Shown piece by piece: positions 17,039 through 24,610 of a stretch of 43,158 nucleotides of DNA. The notes under the pieces are model-generated. The model did not search any database. It was not told the origin of the DNA and saw only the letters and a list, made by a program, of their open reading frames with translations. The stretch's first letter is position 1. The number at the start of each line of letters is the position of its first letter. This DNA is from Acidobacteriaceae bacterium. Lineage in GTDB: Bacteria > Acidobacteriota > Terriglobia > Terriglobales > Acidobacteriaceae. The stretch lies in the NCBI GenBank assembly GCA_003162935.1, contig PLUW01000115.1:1-43158 (forward strand), given 5' to 3'. Position numbers and translations under genes: made by a program.

Positions 17039-17435
17039 CCGTCCACTAATTCTCGCGGGCTTGACTCTTTTCGTCGGACTGGTCACCACCCCCATCTGGC
17101 ACGGCGCTCTCGACAGAAAAACGGCCCTCACCGCTCCGCCGATCAAACTCCCTGCCCAGGAAAAGCAGTGCGTCGCGCCCACTAGCTACATGCGCAGCTC
17201 GCACATGCGGTTGCTGGAAGATTGGAGGAACGAGGCGGTGCGCGATGGGCAGAGGCAGTTCGTCGCATTTAATGGGAAGACTTACGACAAGAATCCCACC
17301 CGCACCTGCGTCACCGCATGCCACACCGACCGCAAAGAATTTTGCGGGCGCTGCCATGATTACGCGGGCGTTTCCGATCCAGATTGCTGGAATTGCCACA
17401 ACGATTCCCATCAGGCGTCCAGGAGCGCCCCATGA
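17031..17435 (+). CDS. dsrJ: DsrJ, triheme cytochrome c of DsrMKJOP
   Basis: The protein is 134 aa from GTG 17031, which overlaps the end of dsrK. A single N-terminal hydrophobic helix (LILAGLTLFVGLVTTPIW) anchors it to the membrane with the haem domain outside. The motif KQCVAPTSYMRSSHM carries the conserved Cys and His/Met candidates for axial ligands. Three haem attachment sites follow: CVTACH (spacing C-x3-C-H, one residue longer than usual), CGRCH and CWNCH. Their order and spacing, ending shortly before the C-terminus, match DsrJ. It is coupled to dsrO by an ATGA overlap. Confidence 0.9.
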   Translation: MSDRPLILAGLTLFVGLVTTPIWHGALDRKTALTAPPIKLPAQEKQCVAPTSYMRSSHMRLLEDWRNEAVRDGQRQFVAFNGKTYDKNPTRTCVTACHTDRKEFCGRCHDYAGVSDPDCWNCHNDSHQASRSAP

Positions 17436-18196
17436 AAATCACGCGAAAGGATTTCCTGCGGCTCTCGGGCCTGGGCTTGCTGGCCTTGGCCGGAAAGAAA
17501 GCCGTTCGCGCCGTGGGCGAGCGATCATTCGCGTCTTCCTCGCCGCCCAAGAAACGCGTCCGCTGGGGCATGGCGATTGACTTGCAAAAATGCCGTCAGA
17601 AGGATGGATGCGACCGCTGCATTAAGGCATGCCACTCCACACACAACGTGCCGCAGTTCGCCGACCGAGCGCACGAGATCAAGTGGATATGGAAGGAGCC
17701 GTTCAAGAATGTATTTCCCGCCGCGCAGACCGGCTACACGCGCGAGTTCTTCGGAGACCTACCCGTGTTGCTGCTGTGCAATCACTGCGACGATCCTCCC
17801 TGCCAGGACGTTTGCCCGGTCGACGCAACTTGGAAACGGGATAACGGCGTGGTCACCATCGATTTTCATCGCTGCATCGGCTGCCGCTATTGCATGGCAG
17901 CCTGTCCCTATGGCGCGCGCAGTTTCAACTGGCAGGATCCCCGGCCCGCCATCGCAATGGTCAACCCGGATTTCCCAACCCGGACGAGAGGCGTCGTGGA
18001 GAAGTGCAATTTCTGTGAAGAACGATTGGCGAGAGGGCAGGGGCCGGCGTGCGCCGAGAGTTGCGAGGAAAAAGCCATCGTGTCTGGCGATCTAGAAAAA
18101 CCGGACTCCGAGGTGCGCCAGGTGTTGCGCTCGCGCTTTGCAGTGCAGCGCAAACCGGAATTGGGCACTGGCCCGTCTGTCTACTACATCGTCTGA
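17432..18196 (+). CDS. dsrO: DsrO, periplasmic ferredoxin-like iron-sulfur subunit
   Basis: The protein is 254 aa from ATG 17432; the upstream in-frame start at 17384 would run inside dsrJ. The N-terminus TRKDFLRLSGLGLLALAG looks like a Tat signal with RK in place of RR, followed by an Ala-rich hydrophobic stretch. The body has four cysteine groups of a multi-[4Fe-4S] protein: CDRCIKACHSTHN, CNHCDDPPCQDVCPVDAT, CIGCRYCMAACPYGA and CNFCEERLARGQGPACAESC. It would relay electrons between the DsrJ haems and DsrP on the outer face of the membrane. It ends 8 bp before dsrP. Confidence 0.92.
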   Translation: MKITRKDFLRLSGLGLLALAGKKAVRAVGERSFASSSPPKKRVRWGMAIDLQKCRQKDGCDRCIKACHSTHNVPQFADRAHEIKWIWKEPFKNVFPAAQTGYTREFFGDLPVLLLCNHCDDPPCQDVCPVDATWKRDNGVVTIDFHRCIGCRYCMAACPYGARSFNWQDPRPAIAMVNPDFPTRTRGVVEKCNFCEERLARGQGPACAESCEEKAIVSGDLEKPDSEVRQVLRSRFAVQRKPELGTGPSVYYIV

Positions 18197-18204
18197 GTGT
18201 GCTT

Positions 18205-19362
18205 ATGTTTATGTTCGAAAGAGCGCTCACGGGAAGCCGTAAATACTGGCTCTGGGTTGCCTCGCTTCTCTTTGTGGTTCTGGCGGGTTCTCTCTGCTAT
18301 GTCCTGCAACTGACGCATGGTCTGGCCGTCACCGGACTCAGCCGCGATGTGAGTTGGGGCCTCTATATCGCGCAATTCACTTTTTTTGTGGGCGTCGCCG
18401 CTTCCGCGGTCATAGTGGTTCTGCCCTATTACCTGCACAACTATCAGCAATTTGTCCGCCTCACTCTCCTCGGCGAACTTCTGGCGGTCACGGCGGTCAC
18501 GATGTGCATGCTTTTCATCTTCGTCGACTTGGGCCAGCCTTCGCGGATTTTCAACATCGTGCTTCATCCCCAGCTGAAGTCGGTGATGTTCTGGGACATG
18601 ATTGCGCTCGGCGGTTATCTGCTGATGAATGCGGTGATCGCCGTGGTCACGCTGACCGCGCAACGCGAACAAGTACCCGTTCCCGGCTGGATCAAGCCCG
18701 TGATCATCCTCTCGATTCCCTGGGCGATCAGCATTCACACCGTTACTGCGTTTCTCTACAGCGGATTGCCTGGCCGATCCTACTGGCTGACGGCGATCCT
18801 GGCGCCGCGTTTCCTGGCTTCGGCGTTCGCATCCGGCCCAGCTTTGTTGATCCTTCTGTGTCTGGCGCTGCGGAAACTGACGGGCTTCGATGCGGGGTGG
18901 GAAGCCATCCAGAAGCTGGCCGTGATCGTGGCCTATGCTCTCGCCATCAATATCTTCCTGATCCTCGCGGAGGTCTTCACCGCTTTTTACAGCGGGATTC
19001 CGGAGCATGAGGAGGCCTTCAGGTATCTCTTCGTCGGATTCAACGGCGATTACCATCTCGTGCCGTGGATGTGGCTCTCGGCGCTGCTTTCGTGGGTTGC
19101 GTTGACATTGCTGCTGGTCCCGAAGTGGCGAAACAACATCCGCCTGCTGGCGGTGGCATGTGCGGCTATTTTCGTTTCGATCTGGCTGGACAAGGGACTC
19201 GGGCTGATCGTTGGCGGCTTCACGCCTTCGCCGCTCGGGGCGGTCACGCGCTATGTGCCCACGCTACCCGAGTCAACGATTGTCCTTGGGATCTGGGCCG
19301 TCGGCGCCTTGATGATCACCGTGTTCTACAAGACTACGCTTTCGGTTTGGGAGGAGAACTGA
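18205..19362 (+). CDS. dsrP: DsrP, NrfD/PsrC-family integral membrane subunit
   Basis: The protein is 385 aa from ATG 18205; ATG 18211 is equally possible because no strong ribosome binding site is seen. It has about ten hydrophobic helices in the NrfD pattern, starting KYWLWVASLLFVVLAGSLCYVLQL and including the DVSWGLYIAQFTFFVGVAASA segment typical of quinone-interacting NrfD proteins. It probably exchanges electrons between the quinone pool and DsrO. The stop overlaps the next start by one base (TGATG). Confidence 0.93.
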   Translation: MFMFERALTGSRKYWLWVASLLFVVLAGSLCYVLQLTHGLAVTGLSRDVSWGLYIAQFTFFVGVAASAVIVVLPYYLHNYQQFVRLTLLGELLAVTAVTMCMLFIFVDLGQPSRIFNIVLHPQLKSVMFWDMIALGGYLLMNAVIAVVTLTAQREQVPVPGWIKPVIILSIPWAISIHTVTAFLYSGLPGRSYWLTAILAPRFLASAFASGPALLILLCLALRKLTGFDAGWEAIQKLAVIVAYALAINIFLILAEVFTAFYSGIPEHEEAFRYLFVGFNGDYHLVPWMWLSALLSWVALTLLLVPKWRNNIRLLAVACAAIFVSIWLDKGLGLIVGGFTPSPLGAVTRYVPTLPESTIVLGIWAVGALMITVFYKTTLSVWEEN

Positions 19363-20279
19363 TGACAGAGATTTGTTCCGCGGAGATCCCGATACCAAGA
19401 ACGAAAACCGGCAAAGTGTATTTGGTGGGCGCGGGACCGGGCCATCCCGATCTGCTTACGATCCGCGCGGCCGAACTGCTCAAGACCGCCGAAGTAATCG
19501 TGTACGACCGGCTGATTCAGGATGAGGTCTTAGCGCTGGCCAAGCCTTCTGCTGAAAAGATTTTCATGGGCAAGCCCTTGGGCAAGCATTGTTCGCGTCA
19601 GGAAGAGATCCACGATCTGCTGGTCCGCAAGGCCCGCGAAGGCAGGACGGTGGTTCGCCTCAAGGGCGGCGATCCGTTCCTGTTCGGGCGCGGCGGAGAA
19701 GAAGCCGAATATCTTGCGGAGCATGGAATTCCCTTCGAAGTGGTTCCGGGAGTTTCTTCCTGCCTGTCAGCGCCACTGAGCGCCGGAATCGCAGTCACGC
19801 ACCGCGACCGGGCCTCGTCGCTCGCCATTGTCACCGGCCACAACGCGGACGGAAACGACGATCGCCTGGATTGGTGCGCCTTGAGTAAAGTCGACACGCT
19901 GGTGGTTCTTATGGGTGTGCACAACGCGGCGCACATTGCGCAGCACTTGATGGCGGCCGGACGTTCCCCCGACACTCCAGTTGCCGCCGTCCAAATGGCC
20001 TTCTGGCCCGGGGAGAGCGTTGTCTCTGCAACTCTCGGTACCATTGCCGATGAAGTGCGCCGCGCCCATGTCGAAGCCCCGGCGACATTGGTGATTGGCG
20101 AAGTCGTTCGCCTGCGCGAAAAATTGAAGCATCATCAACAACACATCGGAGAGCCGACCGACCAAGATTCGTTGGTTCACATTGTTTCTGCTCCCGACCT
20201 GCCCGCGAGCGATGCGCTAACTCTGGAAGAGGCAAGTTGCGTGGTCCCTGCGCCCTGTGAGAAAGAGGTTCTCCAATGA
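19362..20279 (+). CDS. cobA: Uroporphyrinogen-III C-methyltransferase (SUMT)
   Basis: The product is 305 aa from ATG 19362, preceded by GAGGAGAAC. SUMT makes precorrin-2 from uroporphyrinogen III with two SAM methyl groups, the first committed step to siroheme. Motifs in order: VYLVGAGPGHPDLLTIRA, YDRLIQDEVL, VVRLKGGDPFLFGRGGEE, EVVPGVSSCLSAP, GIAVTHRD and MGV..AAHIAQHL. About 50 residues beyond the standard fold form a polar, acidic C-terminal tail with no recognised domain. Its place inside the operon, with sirC on the other side of the promoter, indicates dedicated cofactor supply for DsrAB. The equivalent has, as I recall, been called dsrW. Confidence 0.93.
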   Translation: MTEICSAEIPIPRTKTGKVYLVGAGPGHPDLLTIRAAELLKTAEVIVYDRLIQDEVLALAKPSAEKIFMGKPLGKHCSRQEEIHDLLVRKAREGRTVVRLKGGDPFLFGRGGEEAEYLAEHGIPFEVVPGVSSCLSAPLSAGIAVTHRDRASSLAIVTGHNADGNDDRLDWCALSKVDTLVVLMGVHNAAHIAQHLMAAGRSPDTPVAAVQMAFWPGESVVSATLGTIADEVRRAHVEAPATLVIGEVVRLREKLKHHQQHIGEPTDQDSLVHIVSAPDLPASDALTLEEASCVVPAPCEKEVLQ

Positions 20280-20530
20280 CGGATGTGACATCGGTCCCAA
20301 TCGAAACTCTGGCGGAAGAGATGTACCGGCTGGTCGCGCACTGCGCCGGAAAACGAAACCTGAAGCCCGGCGATTTGGCCAAAGAGTTGATTGCCAAACA
20401 CGGCGCAGCCTGCAGCAAAGATGACTGCAAGAAAGCTCTGCGAATCTTGACTGACTCAGGCCGCTGCGTCTACAGCTATCTCGGAGGCTCGTACATCCAG
20501 CTTCCGCCCAAGCCAGGCACCGAACTGTGA
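20276..20530 (+). CDS. dsrD: DsrD, winged-helix activator of DsrAB
   Basis: The protein is 84 aa and begins at an ATG overlapping the SUMT stop (ATGA). The size, the helix-rich core (LAEEMYRLVAHCAGKRNLKPGDLAKELIAKHG), the CSKDDCKKALRILTDSGRCVY segment and the small beta-wing at the end fit DsrD. DsrD is a winged-helix protein shown to stimulate sulfite reductase rather than to bind DNA. It is a good marker for organisms running Dsr in the reductive direction. Here it lies beside siroheme genes rather than directly after dsrB, its more common position. No other small protein of this type is present. Confidence 0.85.
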   Translation: MTDVTSVPIETLAEEMYRLVAHCAGKRNLKPGDLAKELIAKHGAACSKDDCKKALRILTDSGRCVYSYLGGSYIQLPPKPGTEL

Positions 20531-21951
20531 CGGATTCTCGCTCCATGCCGCGCCTGCTGATTGCCGGTATGTCCGGGGGGTCGGGCAAGACACTGGTCTC
20601 GCTCGCGCTCCTGCTGGCCCTGCGCCGGGCGGGATTCCCGGTACGCGCATTCAAGAAAGGACCCGACTATATCGATGCCGCTTGGCTGAGTTGGGCCTCG
20701 TCTCACGCCGCACGCAATCTCGACACCTATCTGATGGGTCGGGACATTGTCCGCTCCTCGTTCGCACGCAACGCAATCACGGATGGCGTCAACCTCATCG
20801 AAGGCAACCGCGGACTGTTCGACGGCTTCGACGCCGCCGGCACGCACAGCAGTGCCGCCCTCAGCCACTGCCTCGCCGCTCCCGTGTTGCTCGTCATCAA
20901 TGCATCCATGGTCACGCGCACCGCAGCGGCTCTTGTCGCGGGATGCCGGGCGCTCGATCCGGAGCTCCCGATTCATGGCGTCATTCTGAACAACGTGAGT
21001 GGCCAGCGACATGAGGAAGTCTTGCGGGCGGCGATTGAGTCTGCTTGTGCAATCCCAGTAGTTGGCACAATTCACAAGGCCGCGGTCAATCCGCTGCCCG
21101 AGCGCTACCTCGGATTGGTTCCTCCTCAAGAGCACGACGCCACGGAGCAAATCCAACGGGATCTGCTGCAACTCGCGGATGGGCTCGACCTCAATGCCAT
21201 CCTCTCGATTGCGCGGAATGCGCCGTCGCTGGAAATCGATCACCCGGAGGTTTCTCCATCAGCGGTGAAAGGCATCAAAGTCGGCTATCTGCGCGACGCC
21301 GCGTTTAGCTTTTACTACCCGGAAAATCTGGAGCAACTGGAGCAAGGCGGTGCTGAACTCATCCCAATCTCTTCGCTTCAAAGTGACGCCCTACCGGAAG
21401 GACTATGCGCGCTGTACATCGGAGGCGGATTCCCGGAAAAGTATGCGGAGGTCCTGTCGGCAAACCGCAGTTTTCTGGAGTCGATCCGGCAAGCAGCGCT
21501 CAACGGTTTGCCCATTTACGCCGAATGTGGAGGCCTCATCCTGCTCGCCCAAACGCTGCGCTGGGAAGACAGAGCGTATCCGATGGCCGGAGTCTTTCCC
21601 TTCGACGTGGAAGGCTTCGTTACACCCCAGGGCCACGGCTACAGCGAGTTGCATGTGGACCAGCCGAACCCGTTCTTCCCAACCGGGCTAGTTCTTCACG
21701 GCCATGAGTTCCACTACTCGCGAATTTCGCTTGGGGATAAACCGGCGGATACTGCGTGCGCTGTGCTTCGAGGCGTGGGATGTTTCCAGAAACGCGATCT
21801 TGTCGTCACTAAGAACGTAATGGCAGGCTATACCCACTTGCATGCGCTGGCCACTCCCGAATGGGCCAAAGGCTTCCTGAACGCGGCGCACCGCCTCGTG
21901 CCTCGTTCCGCGCACCGGAATGCTTCGCACACGATTGAAGCGATGGTCTAG
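20527..21951 (+). CDS. dsrN: DsrN, cobyrinic acid a,c-diamide synthase-like siroheme amidase
   Basis: The product is 474 aa from GTG 20527, overlapping the dsrD stop by 4 bp. DsrN amidates siroheme to siroheme amide for dissimilatory sulfite reductase. It has the CbiA layout: N-terminal P-loop-like MSGGSGKTLVSLALLLALRR with KKGPDYIDAAW, then the ATPase body (LIEGNRGLFDG). A C-terminal glutamine amidotransferase domain follows, with IYAECGGLI (catalytic Cys) and GHEFHYSR. It is the last gene of the operon. Its stop is only 2 bp from the stop of the convergent cysteine desulfurase, so no terminator separates them. Confidence 0.9.
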   Translation: MTDSRSMPRLLIAGMSGGSGKTLVSLALLLALRRAGFPVRAFKKGPDYIDAAWLSWASSHAARNLDTYLMGRDIVRSSFARNAITDGVNLIEGNRGLFDGFDAAGTHSSAALSHCLAAPVLLVINASMVTRTAAALVAGCRALDPELPIHGVILNNVSGQRHEEVLRAAIESACAIPVVGTIHKAAVNPLPERYLGLVPPQEHDATEQIQRDLLQLADGLDLNAILSIARNAPSLEIDHPEVSPSAVKGIKVGYLRDAAFSFYYPENLEQLEQGGAELIPISSLQSDALPEGLCALYIGGGFPEKYAEVLSANRSFLESIRQAALNGLPIYAECGGLILLAQTLRWEDRAYPMAGVFPFDVEGFVTPQGHGYSELHVDQPNPFFPTGLVLHGHEFHYSRISLGDKPADTACAVLRGVGCFQKRDLVVTKNVMAGYTHLHALATPEWAKGFLNAAHRLVPRSAHRNASHTIEAMV

Positions 21952-21953
21952 CG

Positions 21954-23192
21954 CTACGCTGTCAGCCCTATAGGTGCTGGAGTTGCCATCAGCACGCGGT
22001 CGCGCTCCGGCTTCCTAACGCGCTCGCGTGCCCAGCTTGCCACTTCGGAGACGGCATGGATCGCGGCGGCCACTTCTTTCTCGGTATTGAATGCGCCCAC
22101 CGAGAACCGCACGCCACCGTGGTTTTCCACCGTGCCCAATTGCGTGTGCACGAGCGGCGCGCAATGCAGGCCCGTGCGGACGGCGATATCATGGTCGACA
22201 TCAAGCATCGTTCCGACATCGGCCGGATCGGCGCCTTGCACGTTCACCAAGACAGTCGAGAGATGGTTCTTGAGCTGGTCGCAACAGTACAGTCGCACTC
22301 CATCGATCTGGCGCAGGCCTTCCACCAACTGTTTCGCGAGCTTCATCTCATGCGCGTACACATTTTCAATTCCGTTTTCGTCAAGCCAGTCCTGGCCCGC
22401 CCAAAGAGCCGCCACTCCCACCATATTCGGAGTGCCGAACTCGAGCCGCCATGGGTATTCTTCCAGATGGTAGGGATCGACCGAGCGTACTCCGGTGCCG
22501 CCGCTGCGTACCTGTGCGATTTCAACATGTTTGCGAATACAAAGGCCGCCAATGCCCATGCTACCCATCAGTGCTTTGTGCCCGGTGAACGCGACCACAT
22601 CAATATTCATTTCTTTCATGTTGATCGGGATCACGCCAGCGGTTTGCGCCGTATCGACGATGAAGACGATGTCGTGCTCCCGGCAAAGACGCCCCATTTC
22701 GCGAAGTGGCTGCACCGTGCCGATGACGTTGGAACCGTGGTTAACAATCAGTGCTTTCGTGTTCGGCCGGATGGCCCGCTTGACCTCGTCGGGTTCGATG
22801 AATCCCTCGGAGTTGAACGGCAGATAGGTTACCTCGGCTCCACAATCGCGAACCAGGTGATTCACCGGCCGGATCACGGAGTTGTGTTCCAGGTTCGTGG
22901 TGATCACGTGGTCGCCCTTGCCGATCAGCCCCGGGATAACCAGGTTTAGCGAGTCCGTGACGTTGTAGCTGAAGACGAGCCGCTCCGGCGCATCTTCGTC
23001 GCCGCCAAAGAACTTGGTCAAACGCTTGCGCAAGTTTGTGAGCAGGGAACCGGCCTCGATCGCCAAGTCATAACCGCTCCTCCCGGGGTTGACCCCGTGC
23101 GTGCGGTAGAACTGATCCATGAACTTGTAAACACTTTCTGGCTTGGGCCAGACGGTTGCCGCATTATCAAAATAGGTCAAGCGTTTTTCCAT
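21954..23192 (-). CDS. Cysteine desulfurase family protein (class V aminotransferase)
   Basis: The 412-aa PLP enzyme starts TYFDNAATVWPKPESVY. It contains ATNLEHNSV-like TTNLEHNSVIRP, the PLP-lysine segment VAFTGHKALMG, and the persulfide-forming cysteine in RTGLHCAPLVH. It would remove sulfur from cysteine to form a protein persulfide for Fe-S, thiolation or Dsr-related sulfur transfer. The family is closer to the SufS/Csd-like subgroup than to IscS. It is convergent with dsrN and has its own candidate Rrf2 operator 40 bp upstream. The C-terminal ~25 residues (RKPERDRVLMATPAPIGLTA) are an extra tail. Confidence 0.9.
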   Translation of the reverse strand: MEKRLTYFDNAATVWPKPESVYKFMDQFYRTHGVNPGRSGYDLAIEAGSLLTNLRKRLTKFFGGDEDAPERLVFSYNVTDSLNLVIPGLIGKGDHVITTNLEHNSVIRPVNHLVRDCGAEVTYLPFNSEGFIEPDEVKRAIRPNTKALIVNHGSNVIGTVQPLREMGRLCREHDIVFIVDTAQTAGVIPINMKEMNIDVVAFTGHKALMGSMGIGGLCIRKHVEIAQVRSGGTGVRSVDPYHLEEYPWRLEFGTPNMVGVAALWAGQDWLDENGIENVYAHEMKLAKQLVEGLRQIDGVRLYCCDQLKNHLSTVLVNVQGADPADVGTMLDVDHDIAVRTGLHCAPLVHTQLGTVENHGGVRFSVGAFNTEKEVAAAIHAVSEVASWARERVRKPERDRVLMATPAPIGLTA

Positions 23193-23232
23193 GGTATGCT
23201 CCGCTACTGGATTTTACGGTCGTTCCCTTCAT

Positions 23233-23257
23233 AATGTCTAGCACATCTATGGACATT
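23233..23257 (+). promoter_or_regulatory. Candidate Rrf2 operator upstream of cysteine desulfurase
   Basis: This is the most symmetrical member of the set. CATAATGTC (23230-23238) and GACATTATG (23252-23260) form a perfect 9-bp inverted repeat with a 13-nt spacer, centred about 53 bp upstream of the desulfurase start at 23192. The strength of the dyad makes a protein-binding site likely whether or not the Rrf2 assignment is right. Confidence 0.65.
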
Positions 23258-23260
23258 ATG

Positions 23261-23492
23261 CCGCAATCTTGTTGCCGATCGGGCCGGAGCTCGGAAATAT
23301 GCAAACTTCTTATGTTTCTGCAACTTAGGAATTCCCGGCGAGGATTGCCACACACCAGCAATGCAATCTCTTGCGGCTTAGCGGCTGCAGTCGGAACTCA
23401 TCCTGTCGTTCATGCGGGCAACACGCCCCTGTTGCCGCTGGACGCGCTCGTCCGCGATCTTCCCAGCGTACAAGCTGCCAATGGACAAGAAA
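23261..23492. other. Non-coding gap between desulfurase operator and pyruvate-kinase-like gene
   Basis: About 230 bp lie between the desulfurase upstream region and the end of the pyruvate-kinase-like gene. A short stem GCAAAC/GTTT..TGC near 23300-23325 is visible and AT content is slightly raised. No gene with a ribosome binding site is supported here. Confidence 0.3.
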
Positions 23493-24548
23493 CTATCCAC
23501 CGCGTTCGAATTCGGTAATCACGCTGACCACCATTTCGACGCATTGGATCGGAAACTTGCCCACGGCGGTCTCGGCTGCCAGCACGAGGCCTTCGGCGCC
23601 GTCGTTCAGCGTGTTGTAGATATCGTTGACTTCCGCCAGCGTCGGCACTGGCGAGTGGACCATCGACTCCAGCAAGTTGGTGGCAACGTAGACCGGCCGG
23701 CCGATGGTCTTTACGCGTCGCATGATGTCCTTCTGGCAGGCGGGTATCTCTGGCAATGGCACTTGGCGGGACAGGTCGCCGCGATCGATCAAAATCGCGT
23801 CGGAGAGCCGGGCGATCTCCTCTGCATGGGCGACACCGTTGAGCGATTCAATCTTGGAAATCAGCCTGGCGTCTGCACCGATTAACGCCCGCATCTCCCG
23901 CACGTCCTCCGGCCGGTTGGCAAAGGAAAGTGCGTAATGATCCGCTCCCATTTGTCGCCCAATCTCGATGGCCTTGCGGTCCTTGAGCGTGATGGCGGGC
24001 AGCTCGATGTTGCGATGCACATTGCACGCCTTGTTATGGCCAACCCGGCCGCCCTTTTGGACGCGCACCACCGCCCTTTCGTCTCCGATCTCCAGTACTT
24101 CGACCACGACGGAGTGAAAGTCAATGGTGATCCGGTCGCCGGGCTCCAACAAATCGAGCGTGGCCAAGGGCGTAAGGCTGAAGCCCCGGGCGTCGCCGCA
24201 AATCGGTTGGCGGTGAATCTGGACGAGACTGCCTTTTGTTAGATTCGTGGTCGCGGCTTTGAACGTGCCGGTCCTGATCTGCGCCCCTTCGCTGTCCAGA
24301 CAGACGGGCACATCGGAGTGTTGTTGCAGGAAGGCGATTGCCGGAGCGACCTTATCAATCGGCGTGTGCGAAAGGTTGATGCGAAACAGGCTCACGCCGA
24401 GCTCCTCAAGGCCTCGGATGATCTTGGGCTTAAGCGAACGTGGGCCAACCGTGCAAATGACCTTCGTCTTTGTCGGGGGCGCTACAACCTGTCCAATCGT
24501 CAAACCGCCCGCGAACTCGGGTCTTTCGCTTTCGTCACTCGTTCGCAT
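23493..24548 (-). CDS. Short pyruvate-kinase-like protein lacking the C domain
   Basis: The 351-aa protein has the pyruvate kinase barrel but not the ~120-residue C-terminal allosteric domain. Recognisable parts are TKTKVICTVGPRSLKP, RINLSHT, KIESLNGVAHAEEI with the catalytic Lys, ILIDRGDLS, ATNLLESMVHSPVPTLAEVNDI and LAAETAVGKFPIQCV. The usual nucleotide/metal segment DTKGPEIRT is altered to DSEGAQIRT, and RGDLGVE is altered to RGDLSRQ, so classical ATP-forming activity is doubtful. It lies 62 bp after the sulfotransferase on the same strand and is probably co-transcribed with it. The pairing suggests a role with sulfated metabolites or PAPS rather than glycolysis. This is inference. Confidence 0.75.
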   Translation of the reverse strand: MRTSDESERPEFAGGLTIGQVVAPPTKTKVICTVGPRSLKPKIIRGLEELGVSLFRINLSHTPIDKVAPAIAFLQQHSDVPVCLDSEGAQIRTGTFKAATTNLTKGSLVQIHRQPICGDARGFSLTPLATLDLLEPGDRITIDFHSVVVEVLEIGDERAVVRVQKGGRVGHNKACNVHRNIELPAITLKDRKAIEIGRQMGADHYALSFANRPEDVREMRALIGADARLISKIESLNGVAHAEEIARLSDAILIDRGDLSRQVPLPEIPACQKDIMRRVKTIGRPVYVATNLLESMVHSPVPTLAEVNDIYNTLNDGAEGLVLAAETAVGKFPIQCVEMVVSVITEFERGG

Positions 24549-24610
24549 AATCTTCCTAAGCCGGGACTCCGGCCGCCCACGCTCACGTCACAAAACTCAT
24601 CCAACGCTTC

